Below are positions 1 to 7,986 of a DNA stretch of 26,312 nucleotides, one piece after another. The stretch is from Helicobacteraceae bacterium. Lineage in GTDB: Bacteria > Campylobacterota > Campylobacteria > Campylobacterales > Sulfurimonadaceae. The notes beneath the pieces were generated by a model. It did no database searches. It saw nothing but the letters and a program-made list of their open reading frames with translations, and was not told where the DNA came from. The first letter of the stretch is position 1. Each line of letters opens with the position of its first letter. The stretch lies in contig JALSUN010000171.1 of the NCBI GenBank assembly GCA_027061425.1, positions 1-26,312 of the forward strand. The letters run 5' to 3'. The position numbers were made by a program, and so were the translations under genes.

Positions 1-77
1 ATCTGCTTTTTAAGGTCATCTTTAAAAGTGGCCAAATCCTCTTTAGAGAGGTTGAGGGCTTCTTTAAGTGTTATCAC
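1..77 (-). CDS. gatA: Glu/Asp-tRNA amidotransferase subunit A, N-terminal fragment
   Basis: The 25 visible codons read V(M)ITLKEALNLSKEDLATF and onward, which is the usual opening of GatA, the amidase subunit of the GatCAB complex that converts Glu-tRNA(Gln) and Asp-tRNA(Asn) to Gln-tRNA and Asn-tRNA in the cytoplasm. The catalytic Ser-cisSer-Lys region lies outside the window. The start is a GTG at 77-75 that overlaps the TGA of the small membrane-protein gene (GTGA), so translation is probably coupled. The gene sits last in the ileS - small protein - gatA run, an order I recall from Campylobacter. Identification rests on a short N-terminus plus synteny. Confidence 0.8.
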   Translation of the reverse strand, partial: MITLKEALNLSKEDLATFKDDLKKQ

Positions 78-184
78 ACAGTATCCTTTTTTGCTTTTTT
101 TACGGCATAGACAGCAACTAGTGAGACAGCGACAATAATAACTATAGTCACAATGATCGTCATCGCACTGACAGGTTCTGTCAT
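74..184 (-). CDS. 36-residue single-pass membrane protein between ileS and gatA
   Basis: A short frame encodes 36 residues: a polar start (MTEPVSAM), one hydrophobic segment at about residues 9-28 rich in I and V, and a lysine-rich tail (KKAKKD). By the positive-inside rule the C-terminus should be cytoplasmic. The ATG lies 1 nt after the ileS stop codon and the TGA overlaps the gatA GTG start, so the frame is locked between two real genes and is very likely translated by coupling. I see no strong Shine-Dalgarno; an AAGG lies about 15 nt upstream. A small membrane protein occupies the same place in Campylobacter as I recall it. Its function is unknown. Confidence 0.65.
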   Translation of the reverse strand: MTEPVSAMTIIVTIVIIVAVSLVAVYAVKKAKKDTV

Positions 185-185
185 A

Positions 186-2945
186 TTAAACATTCATAAC
201 CTTGGCACAACGCTCACATAAGGTCTCTTCATCTACAGAGTGGAACTTCCAACAACGTGGACACTTCGCTTCAGTCGCTTTAGCGATAGTAAAGGTATCA
301 CCATCGACTTCAAAGCTGCCAAAGTTCTCAGCAGGTGTTCCTGACTTAATGCCAGAGACCACAAACCAATCTTCTGCTTCAACAGCAGGGATCGCTTTAA
401 GCTTTTGAGAATCTGTATAGATAACAAGTTCCAGTGTCGCTTTGATCGTCTTCTCTTTTTTCAGAGTATCTACGATCTCAGAGAAGCCTTCACGCGCTTT
501 GATCATATATTCAGCTTCGAAAAGTGCATACTCCACATCGATCGGCTGATATAAAAAGTCAAAGATATCTTCTGCATCACCTTTGATAACGGCCGGAGCA
601 CTCTCCATGATCTCATCTGCTGTATAGGTCAAGATCGGTGCGATCAGACCTAAAAGAGAGTTGGCGATCATTGCCATCGCACTTTGAGAGGCACGACGGT
701 GTGCATCATCTTTTGCATCACAATAGAGTCTGTCTTTAGTAATGTCCATAAAGATACCACTTAACTCGTTGACCACAAAGTTGTTAAGAACACTCATACC
801 ACCTACGAAATTATACTCACTGAAAAGTTTATGGGTCTCATCAAAAGTGATCTGAGCCTTGGAGACGATCCAACGATCTACTTCACCCATCTCAGCATAA
901 GGCATAATGGTCTCAAGATCATTGATGTTCGCAAGCAAAAATCTAAAGGTATTACGAAGTTTACGGTACTGCTCTGCGATCTGCTTCAAGATCTCATCAG
1001 AGATCTTCAAGTCGGTCTGGTAGTCACTCATGGCAACCCAAAAACGTAAGATCTCTGAACCATACTGCTTGATAACCTTCTCAGGAGCAACAACGTTACC
1101 CTTGGACTTAGACATCTTCTCACCCTTGGCATCAACAGTGAAACCATGTGTCAAGATACCTTTGTAAGGTGCTTTTGACTGAACTGCTGCACTCAAGAAC
1201 AGAGAAGACTGGAACCAACCACGATGCTGATCAGAGCCCTCCACATAAAGGTCAGTCGGGTACTTACCTGCGTCATAGTTACGAGACTTAAGCACCGCGT
1301 TCCATGTTGAACCAGAGTCAAACCATACATCTAAAATATCTGTTACTTTCTCTAACTCTTCTGGCTTGTAGCCTGAACCAGGATAAAGCAGTTGTGCTGT
1401 GTCCATCGTGTACCAGGCATCTGAACCTTGCATCTCAAAGACCATCGCCACGAAGTTAAGGACCTTCTCGTCCAAGATGACCTCACCTGTCGCTTTAACA
1501 CGGAAAAGTGCAATAGGCACTCCCCAGTCACGTTGACGAGAGATACACCAGTCTGGACGATTCTCTACCATTGAGCTCAGGCGTTTACGACCTGTCTCTG
1601 GATAGAAGTCAGTTTTCGCAACTTCTTCAAGTGCGATCTCACGCAGTGTCTTCTCTTCACCATCAGGCTTGGCATCTACAGAGATAAACCACTGTTTGGT
1701 CGCGCGGAAGATCAATGGCGTATGTGAACGCCAGCAGTGTGGGTATGAGTGAACAAACTTACTCTGCTTAAGGAGTGCATCGCCTAGAAGTTCTAAAATG
1801 GCGTCGTTTGACTTAAAGATGTGCTTGCCTACAAATTCTTCTGGATTAGGGAAAAGTCTGTCACGAACGACTGTGTTATCAAAACAACCTGTCTCATCGA
1901 CTGGCATCACCACTTCAAGGTTATACTTCAGACCAACACGGTAGTCATCTTCACCATGACCCGGAGCGGTATGAACACAACCCGTACCATTTTCCATCAA
2001 GACATGCTCGCCTAAAACGATGTGAGAAGAGCGTCCATTTAGTGGGTTTACCGCATGAAGGTTCTCAAACTGTGTTGCATCAAAGGTCTGTACTACTTCA
2101 CCAGAAAGTATGCCATTATCCATATTCTCTTGGTAAAGTTTTTCAGCGACGATGTAACCATCACTGGTACGCACATACTTCTCTTCAGGGTTCAGTGAGA
2201 TTCCTGTGTTTGCTGGAAGGGTCCAAGGCGTTGTTGTCCAGATAACCAGACCCGCTTTACCTTCGATGCCCATACGCACTTTTGACTCATCACTAAGCTC
2301 AAACGCTACATAGATAGAGTGAGACTCTTTGTCTTCGTACTCTACTTCGGCCTCAGCCAAAGCAGTACGCTCCGCCCATGACCAGTAGACCGGCTTGGAA
2401 CGCTCGATAAGAAGACCTTTTTTAGCCACATCACACAGTGTACGGTAGATGTTTGCTTCAAACTTGTAGTCCATAGTCAAGTAAGGCTTTTCCCAGTCAG
2501 CTAAGATACCAAGTGTCTTAAACTCTGAACGTTGCACATCAACAAACTTCGCTGCATGCTCACGACAAAGTTTACGCACTTCACCCGTACTTAAAAGCTC
2601 TTTTTTCTTTTTACCACCAAGCTTTTTTTCAACTTGCTGCTCGATCGGTAGACCATGACAGTCCCAACCCGGTGTAAAACGTACCGACTTGTTGTTAAAG
2701 TAGTTAAACTTGATAATGATGTCTTTTAAGACCTTGTTGAGGGCATGACCAATATGAATATGTCCGTTAGCATACGGTGGCCCATCATGTAATGTAAAAG
2801 GTGTAGCACCTTCACGGTTCTTTTTCATCTTCTCATAGATCTTGTTCTCGTCCCAAGACGCATAACGCTTTGGCTCGTTTTGAACAAGATTTCCACGCAT
2901 TGGAAAGTCTGTTTTTGGCAATAACAGTGTCTCTTTGTAATCCAT
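186..2945 (-). CDS. ileS: isoleucyl-tRNA synthetase
   Basis: The 919-residue protein charges tRNA-Ile with isoleucine in the cytoplasm. It is a class I synthetase: the HIGH signature is at residues 64-67 (within GHIHIGHALNK) and the KMSKS loop at 610-614 (GEKMSKSKGN). The insertion includes the CP1 editing domain, with WTTTPWTLPAN typical of the Ile/Val/Leu editing site. The C-terminus carries the bacterial zinc finger with C895, C898, C910 and C913. Length fits bacterial IleRS (about 900-940). The ATG at 2945 has a GAGG Shine-Dalgarno at 2953-2950. It is the first gene of a three-gene run with the small membrane protein and gatA. Confidence 0.98.
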   Translation of the reverse strand: MDYKETLLLPKTDFPMRGNLVQNEPKRYASWDENKIYEKMKKNREGATPFTLHDGPPYANGHIHIGHALNKVLKDIIIKFNYFNNKSVRFTPGWDCHGLPIEQQVEKKLGGKKKKELLSTGEVRKLCREHAAKFVDVQRSEFKTLGILADWEKPYLTMDYKFEANIYRTLCDVAKKGLLIERSKPVYWSWAERTALAEAEVEYEDKESHSIYVAFELSDESKVRMGIEGKAGLVIWTTTPWTLPANTGISLNPEEKYVRTSDGYIVAEKLYQENMDNGILSGEVVQTFDATQFENLHAVNPLNGRSSHIVLGEHVLMENGTGCVHTAPGHGEDDYRVGLKYNLEVVMPVDETGCFDNTVVRDRLFPNPEEFVGKHIFKSNDAILELLGDALLKQSKFVHSYPHCWRSHTPLIFRATKQWFISVDAKPDGEEKTLREIALEEVAKTDFYPETGRKRLSSMVENRPDWCISRQRDWGVPIALFRVKATGEVILDEKVLNFVAMVFEMQGSDAWYTMDTAQLLYPGSGYKPEELEKVTDILDVWFDSGSTWNAVLKSRNYDAGKYPTDLYVEGSDQHRGWFQSSLFLSAAVQSKAPYKGILTHGFTVDAKGEKMSKSKGNVVAPEKVIKQYGSEILRFWVAMSDYQTDLKISDEILKQIAEQYRKLRNTFRFLLANINDLETIMPYAEMGEVDRWIVSKAQITFDETHKLFSEYNFVGGMSVLNNFVVNELSGIFMDITKDRLYCDAKDDAHRRASQSAMAMIANSLLGLIAPILTYTADEIMESAPAVIKGDAEDIFDFLYQPIDVEYALFEAEYMIKAREGFSEIVDTLKKEKTIKATLELVIYTDSQKLKAIPAVEAEDWFVVSGIKSGTPAENFGSFEVDGDTFTIAKATEAKCPRCWKFHSVDEETLCERCAKVMNV

Positions 2946-2979
2946 GCTACCTCATTATATTTATTATTAAAATTTTGCG

Positions 2980-2985
2980 ATTATA
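2980..2985 (-). promoter_or_regulatory. probable -10 box for ileS
   Basis: The minus strand reads TATAAT here, 35 nt ahead of the ileS ATG, inside a very AT-rich divergent region shared with cinA. No clear -35 hexamer is visible, which is normal for Campylobacterota sigma-70 promoters. This is assigned by motif and position only. Confidence 0.5.
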
Positions 2986-3086
2986 TCTATATAGGGTTTA
3001 AAAAGGGCTGATAAATTAAAAGTAATGCCTACAGCACCCTATTATTGGGTGCAAAGTCTTTTTTTTACAATCTATTTTATCGCTTA

Positions 3087-3095
3087 TGATATACT
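3087..3095 (+). promoter_or_regulatory. probable extended -10 for the cinA-like gene
   Basis: TGATATACT matches an extended -10 (TGn-TATACT). It lies 27 nt before the ATG at 3123, leaving room for a short leader with GGAG at 3114-3117. The -35 region is not recognisable. Confidence 0.4.
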
Positions 3096-3122
3096 CATAA
3101 AATTTCAAATTTCGGAGCAGTC

Positions 3123-4214
3123 ATGAAACGCAGACTCTTTCTTATAGGCAACAGTTTTTTACAAAACTCAGTTTTTACTGAGTACGTTGTTCGTACTATC
3201 GCCACAGAAGGTCCCCTCAACAGTATAGAGTTTTTTGACAACGCGGACAGAGACTTTAACACCGAACTCGAACAGCGTATAAGTACTCAAGAGCATATTT
3301 ATATTGTTACAAACACAAAGACCTTTACACTGGTTGGAAAGCTCATCGCGACATTGACTCAAGACAACTTGGTTTTAAAAGAGAACTTACTCATCCCTTC
3401 TCAATGTAATAACTACACCAAAAACAGTTATATACTTGAAGTAGAGGGTGCGCATCTCAACATATTACAAGTTACAGAGTCAGAGACCTTGCCAACATTA
3501 CTTTTAAAACAAAAAGAACAAGGCGCCACCCTACACGTCTTTGAACACACAGTTAAAGAGGTCATCACTTTTTTAACACCTTTAGCGCAACAGTTTGGCG
3601 TAACACTCTCTTTTTCACAAGTGGTTCAAGGATGGGTGCATGTTGATGTTAGAAGTACACCATTTGGTGCACTTGGTAAATTTATGTCAAAGGCACAGCA
3701 GGAACAGACTCAGCAAATCATCATTGCAAAAGATCTTGTAACACATATTATAGAGAAGCTTTTAGAACACAAGAAAAAAATCACACTGGCTGAAAGCTGT
3801 ACAGGTGGACTTTTAGCTTATTATTTTACATCTCATGCAGGGGTCTCATCTGTTTTTGAAGGCTCACTCGTTACGTATTCGAACATTTTAAAAGAAAATT
3901 GGATTGCAGTAGAAAACAGTACTTTAGTAACTTACGGCGCCGTCAGTGAACCCGTCGTTCAAGAGATGTGTGAAGGGGCTCGGAGCATTGCCAATGCTGA
4001 TTATGCCTTAGCTATTAGTGGTGTTGCCGGCCCAGATGGAGGAACAGTTGAAAAACCAGTAGGGACAGTTGTTATAGGGGTAAGTTCTGAAAAAGGGACG
4101 GAGGTAAAGAGACATTTTTTTGCTGGAGATAGAAAATACATTCAAGAACAGAGTGCTTTAACTGCCTTGAAAGTGCTTGTTTTAGGGGATAAAGAAGTTT
4201 TTTTTACAAATTAG
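3123..4214 (+). CDS. cinA: CinA-family protein with C-terminal PncC (NMN deamidase-like) domain
   Basis: Residues about 205-355 form a CinA C-terminal domain, which in PncC enzymes hydrolyses nicotinamide mononucleotide to nicotinate mononucleotide in NAD recycling. Its hallmark AESCTGG is at residues 223-229, followed by SLVTYSN, GAVSEPVV and AISGVAGPDGGT..KPVGTV. The N-terminal 200 residues should correspond to the MoCF-like domain of full-length CinA (about 410 aa), but here they are shorter and lack the GGLGPT-type phosphate-binding signature. Only the linker (NILQVTESETLPTLL) resembles the canonical protein. The ATG at 3123 has GGAG 5 nt upstream. The gene is monocistronic, transcribed divergently from ileS and followed by the tRNA promoter. 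PncC activity is inferred from the family. Confidence 0.85.
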   Translation: MKRRLFLIGNSFLQNSVFTEYVVRTIATEGPLNSIEFFDNADRDFNTELEQRISTQEHIYIVTNTKTFTLVGKLIATLTQDNLVLKENLLIPSQCNNYTKNSYILEVEGAHLNILQVTESETLPTLLLKQKEQGATLHVFEHTVKEVITFLTPLAQQFGVTLSFSQVVQGWVHVDVRSTPFGALGKFMSKAQQEQTQQIIIAKDLVTHIIEKLLEHKKKITLAESCTGGLLAYYFTSHAGVSSVFEGSLVTYSNILKENWIAVENSTLVTYGAVSEPVVQEMCEGARSIANADYALAISGVAGPDGGTVEKPVGTVVIGVSSEKGTEVKRHFFAGDRKYIQEQSALTALKVLVLGDKEVFFTN

Positions 4215-4224
4215 CAAAAAGCCC

Positions 4225-4253
4225 TTGACATCCAAGACTCTTTTGCCTATAAT
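4225..4253 (+). promoter_or_regulatory. perfect consensus sigma-70 promoter of the tRNA cluster
   Basis: TTGACA (4225-4230) and TATAAT (4248-4253) are separated by exactly 17 nt. This is a full consensus promoter, ending 36 nt before the first tRNA base. Such a -35 is unusual in this phylum outside stable RNA operons and implies strong constitutive transcription of all six tRNAs. Confidence 0.88.
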
Positions 4254-4289
4254 TTCGCCTCACAAACAGTAGTACGCTACGGTTTATGA

Positions 4290-4365
4290 GTCCCGTTAGC
4301 TCAGCTGGTAGAGCATCTCACTTTTAATGAGGATGCCGATGGTTCGAATCCATCACGGGACACCA
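4290..4365 (+). tRNA. tRNA-Lys (anticodon TTT)
   Basis: A complete 76-nt cloverleaf. The acceptor strands GTCCCGT and ACGGGAC pair, followed by discriminator A and an encoded CCA. The anticodon loop CTTTTAA gives TTT, and the T-arm contains GGTTCGAATCC. It is the first gene of the array. Confidence 0.96.
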
Positions 4366-4378
4366 TTTTTATAAATGT

Positions 4379-4455
4379 GCGGTGGTAGTTCAGTTGGTTA
4401 GAATACCTGCCTGTCACGCAGGGGGTCGCGAGTTCGAGTCTCGTCCACCGCGCCA
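4379..4455 (+). tRNA. tRNA-Asp (anticodon GTC), copy 1
   Basis: A 77-nt cloverleaf. Acceptor GCGGTGG pairs with CCACCGC, then G and CCA. The anticodon loop CTGTCAC gives GTC. It is identical to the copy at 4836-4912. Confidence 0.96.
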
Positions 4456-4479
4456 TTTATAAGTTCCATTTTTCATAAT

Positions 4480-4555
4480 GGGCGTTTAGCTCAGTTGGTA
4501 GAGCGCTACCCTTACAAGGTAGATGTCACAAGTTCGAGTCTTGTAATGCCCACCA
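4480..4555 (+). tRNA. tRNA-Val (anticodon TAC), copy 1
   Basis: A 76-nt cloverleaf. Acceptor GGGCGTT pairs with AATGCCC, then A and CCA. The stem CTACC/GGTAG holds the loop CTTACAA (TAC). It is identical to the copy at 4685-4760. Confidence 0.96.
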
Positions 4556-4576
4556 TATACACTTGTTGTTCAACTT

Positions 4577-4652
4577 GACCCTTTCGTCTAGTGGCCAAGG
4601 ACATTACCATTTCCTGGTAAGAACAGAGGTTCAAATCCTTTAGGGGTCGCCA
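4577..4652 (+). tRNA. tRNA-Glu (anticodon TTC)
   Basis: A 76-nt cloverleaf. Acceptor GACCCTT pairs with AGGGGTC, then G and CCA. The stem TTACC/GGTAA holds the loop ATTTCCT (TTC). It is at the centre of the mirrored part of the array. Confidence 0.95.
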
Positions 4653-4684
4653 AATAGGTGTTTATAATTGTCAAAATTTAAAAT

Positions 4685-4760
4685 GGGCGTTTAGCTCAGT
4701 TGGTAGAGCGCTACCCTTACAAGGTAGATGTCACAAGTTCGAGTCTTGTAATGCCCACCA
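4685..4760 (+). tRNA. tRNA-Val (anticodon TAC), copy 2
   Basis: The same 76-nt sequence as 4480-4555, including CCA. It is preceded by the same few bases (AATG) as copy 1, while the spacers further out differ. Confidence 0.96.
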
Positions 4761-4835
4761 TTTTGATTATTTTCAATGTAAGAACTTTTTTAATATTGTT
4801 ACAACAACAGAAATTCTATATTTCTTCTAACACAT

Positions 4836-4912
4836 GCGGTGGTAGTTCAGTTGGTTAGAATACCTGCCTGTCACGCAGGGGGTCGCGAGTTCGAGTCTCG
4901 TCCACCGCGCCA
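4836..4912 (+). tRNA. tRNA-Asp (anticodon GTC), copy 2
   Basis: The same 77-nt sequence as 4379-4455. A longer 75-nt spacer precedes it, AT-rich and without an obvious function. From 4913 to 5059 I see only AT-rich spacer and no clear rho-independent terminator. Confidence 0.96.
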
Positions 4913-5059
4913 CTTGTTTTCTTTTATCTATTTTCCTATACACTTAAATTTCATCTCATACATAAACTACGACTGCAAACTCGCTTCGCTATCAAAGTAT
5001 CACGCCAATTCTTATAACAAATACAATTTCCACTTAACATAAACAAAATCACACAATAC

Positions 5060-5095
5060 TTTAAAGTTAACAATGTTAACATTGTTAACTTTAAA
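5060..5095. promoter_or_regulatory. 36-bp perfect palindrome, probable operator of the exporter gene
   Basis: The half-site TTTAAAGTTAACAATG is mirrored exactly across a central TTAA, giving 18 bp per arm with no mismatch. It contains overlapping copies of GTTAAC and AACAATGTT/AACATTGTT. It ends 5 nt before the Shine-Dalgarno AGGAG (5101-5105) of the exporter ATG at 5113. Overlapping short palindromes of this type resemble TetR-family operators, where two dimers bind. In RNA it would be a hairpin next to the ribosome site. No regulator gene is adjacent. Confidence 0.7.
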
Positions 5096-5112
5096 CGTTT
5101 AGGAGATGAACT

Positions 5113-7368
5113 ATGGAAGAATATATTGAATTTTTAGATAAACAGAAGTATAAAATCATAATTTTTATAACACTGTTCGTAGCACTTTTGTCAATTTCTT
5201 TAAAAGATTTGGCTTATGAAGGCAGCTACAAAATTTGGTTTGACAAAGAATCAAAAATATTAATGGATTATGAACATTTTCGGACTACTTTTAGTGGTGA
5301 CGATACTTTTATTGTCGCATTTAAAGATGATAATGGGATTTTCAACAAGACAGCGATAGATACGATCTTGCATTTGACAGAAGCATTTGAAATGATAGAT
5401 GGTGTCAGACACGTCGACAGTATTACAAATTATCCCTATATCCGTAGCGAAGATGATGACATCATGGTAGATAATTTTATATATGAGAGTAAGGACCTTG
5501 AAGCAAAAAAAGTTTTAGCACTCAAAGACAAGATGATGCTGCATCAACTTATCTCTGACGACGCAAAAACTACAATGTTTGCTATTAGACTTTCCAACAC
5601 TACAGGTGCAGATGAAGAGGTCAACATTTATGTAATGCACAAGATCCAAAATATACTTAAGACAATGGAGCAGAAAAGTAACTATAAGTTCTACATGACC
5701 GGAGCACCGGCTATCACGGCCTCTCTTGTAAATATCTCGCAGGGTGATGCCATGATTTTAATGCCCTTAGCCGTAGTAATCGTTGTAACATTTTTATTTT
5801 TTATCTTTAGAAGTTTTATAGGTGTTCTTGTTCCTGCTGTTGTCATTGTTCTGACATTTCTATCTGTCCTCAGTATACAGATGATGCTCGGTTATAAACT
5901 CAACAACTTTACAGTCAACATCCCATCATTCATAACGGCTATAGCCATCGCTGATGCCATACACCTTTACCTTGCATGGATTTACTACAGATCAAAAGAC
6001 CTTAAAAACAGAGAAGCAGTATCACAGGCTCTGAAAACAAATATAATACCCATAGGTCTGACCTCCTTTACCACAGCCGCAGGATTTGCATCACTTGGCC
6101 TAAGTGCGATAGAACCTATCTCAACTCTCGGTGTTGCTGTAACATCGGGAGCGATAATAGCTTTTATACTGAGCATCACCATAGCACCCGCCATTTTACT
6201 GACACTTTCGAATGAATACAGAGTAAAGCCAATAAGGTTTTTTAATCTATTGCACGTTGAAGGCTATGGCCGCTTTATTGTCCGCCATGACAAAAAAATC
6301 GTATCTCTTTTTGTTGTTTTGTTTTTGAGTTTGGGTTATGGTTTAAACTACCTAAAAGTAGACAGTAACAGTATGAAGTATTTTAAAGAAGATACTACTG
6401 TTAGAAGTGGCAGTATATTTATAGAAAAAAACTTAACAGGGTCTATGATATATGAAATAGTTTTAGACTCAAAAGAGCGCGATGGTATAAAAAATCCAGA
6501 TTTCCTAAATACGATTGTACGGTTTGAGAATGAATTTAAAGCAAGGTTCAAAAACGTTAAGTTTACAACTTCACTTAAAGACATCGTTATACGTATGCAA
6601 AAAGTTCTCAACAAAACTTCTACAGACCCTATACCCAAAGATAAGAACCTAGTAGCACAATATCTACTTCTATATTCTATGAGTCTTCCTCAAGGTATGG
6701 AAATCAACGATAAAGTCGACACAACAGAGCGGTATTTAAGACTCTCTGTAAATACTGATATGGTAGACACCTCACAAGATTTGGAGATGATAAAATGGAT
6801 CAAAGCGTGGTGGCAGCATAAGACAGACTACAGCGCTGATGTTCAGGGTCAAACTGCGATCTTTGCTTACATGCAGGCAAACGTAACAGATACTCTCATA
6901 GCTTCCATCAGTGTTACTCTTTTAACAGTAGCAATAATGATGCTTTTAGTCTTTAGAAACATAAAAATGTTATGGCTTTTTATCTTGCCAAATATAGCTC
7001 CCATACTATTGGTAGCCGGCATCATGGGGTATCTTGGCATATATATTGACCTTGGAGTGGCCATATCAGCAGCAGTCATTCTAGGTATAGCTGTAGATGA
7101 TACGATACACTTTTTCTCTAAATATTTTGACGCTATAAAGAGAAAAAGTTTTGAAGAGGCTATAGACTATATCATCAGTCATAGCGGCAGTGCCATGATA
7201 TTGACAACTGTAATATTGTCTTTTACCTTTGCTATTTTTGGTGCAAGCAGTTTCATGCCTAATGTTAATTTTGCGATAGTAACGGTGATTGCATTAAACC
7301 TTGCACTTGTATTTGATTTGATATTACTTCCTGCACTATTGAGTCTGTTTTATACAAAGAAACAGTAA
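5113..7368 (+). CDS. MMPL/RND-superfamily exporter
   Basis: The 751-residue inner-membrane protein has the duplicated RND layout. A TM helix at about 14-32 is followed by a large periplasmic loop to about 210, then five more helices to about 365. A second half repeats this, with a TM at about 395-412, a loop to about 588 and five helices to the end. The conserved proton-relay acidic residues of MMPL proteins are visible in AIADAIH (residues 278-284) and GIAVDDTIHF (D662-D663). Length and the absence of a fused extra domain fit the small HAE3/MMPL-type predicted exporters rather than AcrB-type pumps (about 1030 aa). The substrate is not evident; relatives move lipids or other hydrophobic compounds. 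A strong AGGAG lies 7 nt before the ATG, just after the palindrome. The 186-nt gap downstream separates it from the next genes. Confidence 0.9.
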   Translation: MEEYIEFLDKQKYKIIIFITLFVALLSISLKDLAYEGSYKIWFDKESKILMDYEHFRTTFSGDDTFIVAFKDDNGIFNKTAIDTILHLTEAFEMIDGVRHVDSITNYPYIRSEDDDIMVDNFIYESKDLEAKKVLALKDKMMLHQLISDDAKTTMFAIRLSNTTGADEEVNIYVMHKIQNILKTMEQKSNYKFYMTGAPAITASLVNISQGDAMILMPLAVVIVVTFLFFIFRSFIGVLVPAVVIVLTFLSVLSIQMMLGYKLNNFTVNIPSFITAIAIADAIHLYLAWIYYRSKDLKNREAVSQALKTNIIPIGLTSFTTAAGFASLGLSAIEPISTLGVAVTSGAIIAFILSITIAPAILLTLSNEYRVKPIRFFNLLHVEGYGRFIVRHDKKIVSLFVVLFLSLGYGLNYLKVDSNSMKYFKEDTTVRSGSIFIEKNLTGSMIYEIVLDSKERDGIKNPDFLNTIVRFENEFKARFKNVKFTTSLKDIVIRMQKVLNKTSTDPIPKDKNLVAQYLLLYSMSLPQGMEINDKVDTTERYLRLSVNTDMVDTSQDLEMIKWIKAWWQHKTDYSADVQGQTAIFAYMQANVTDTLIASISVTLLTVAIMMLLVFRNIKMLWLFILPNIAPILLVAGIMGYLGIYIDLGVAISAAVILGIAVDDTIHFFSKYFDAIKRKSFEEAIDYIISHSGSAMILTTVILSFTFAIFGASSFMPNVNFAIVTVIALNLALVFDLILLPALLSLFYTKKQ

Positions 7369-7554
7369 CTCAACAATGCAGTATTTACTTCAAGCTAGAT
7401 ACAAGAATCAATATACAATGATAAAGGCTACAAATATGGTTTTTACCTTATTTGTTACATCATCGTACCTTCTAATCTATATTAAAATCTAATATGAACA
7501 CTTAAGTCATTATATATTTTTTTCAACTACAATAATACTTTACGAGGAGTATTT

Positions 7555-7986
7555 TTGAAGCAACTTATTTTACTATTATTGCCCATACTATTATTAGCAC
7601 AGACACCTTTTATACTCACTGGTGTTAAAAAAGTCTATCCTATGGTTGAGATCAATACTAAAAAAGTACCACAGTCATACAAACAAGATCTTGTTAACAA
7701 ACTCTTAAAGATGACAAAAAAGCTACATATCGATACAACAGGTTACTCAACACGTCCCCTCGTCATACAGATCACCACTTCTACTGTCGGTGACACTCTG
7801 GTCTATAAAAGTTCTTTGATTATGGGTGAAGAGATGAGACGACTCGATGACGACGAAGAAATCTTTGCTATAACTTACCAGATGAGTGATGTCATCGAGC
7901 CAGATAATCTTAAAGAAGAGCTATATGAGAGTGTGGACTTTTTATTAGAACAGTTTACAGACCAATACATTGAGGATAACCAATAA
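7555..7986 (+). CDS. small exported protein of unknown function
   Basis: The 143-residue protein has a clear Sec signal peptide (MKQLILLLLPILLLAQ, cleavage likely after A15 or Q16), so it should be periplasmic. The mature part mixes basic and acidic stretches, has no cysteine, no lipobox and no motif I recognise. A segment of alternating beta pattern (RPLVIQITTSTVGDTLVYKS) is followed by an acidic helix-rich C-terminus. The start is TTG at 7555, chosen because AGGAG at 7545-7549 lies 5 nt upstream and because the signal peptide begins exactly there. Its TAA overlaps the next ATG by one base (TAATG), so the two exported proteins are coupled and may work together. I do not recognise a family. 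Confidence 0.75.
   Translation: MKQLILLLLPILLLAQTPFILTGVKKVYPMVEINTKKVPQSYKQDLVNKLLKMTKKLHIDTTGYSTRPLVIQITTSTVGDTLVYKSSLIMGEEMRRLDDDEEIFAITYQMSDVIEPDNLKEELYESVDFLLEQFTDQYIEDNQ

Noticed and set aside
4839..5042. A 67-codon open frame starting inside the last tRNA-Asp
   Set aside because: Its first 25 codons are the tRNA itself and the rest is AT-rich spacer with no protein-like pattern or ribosome site.
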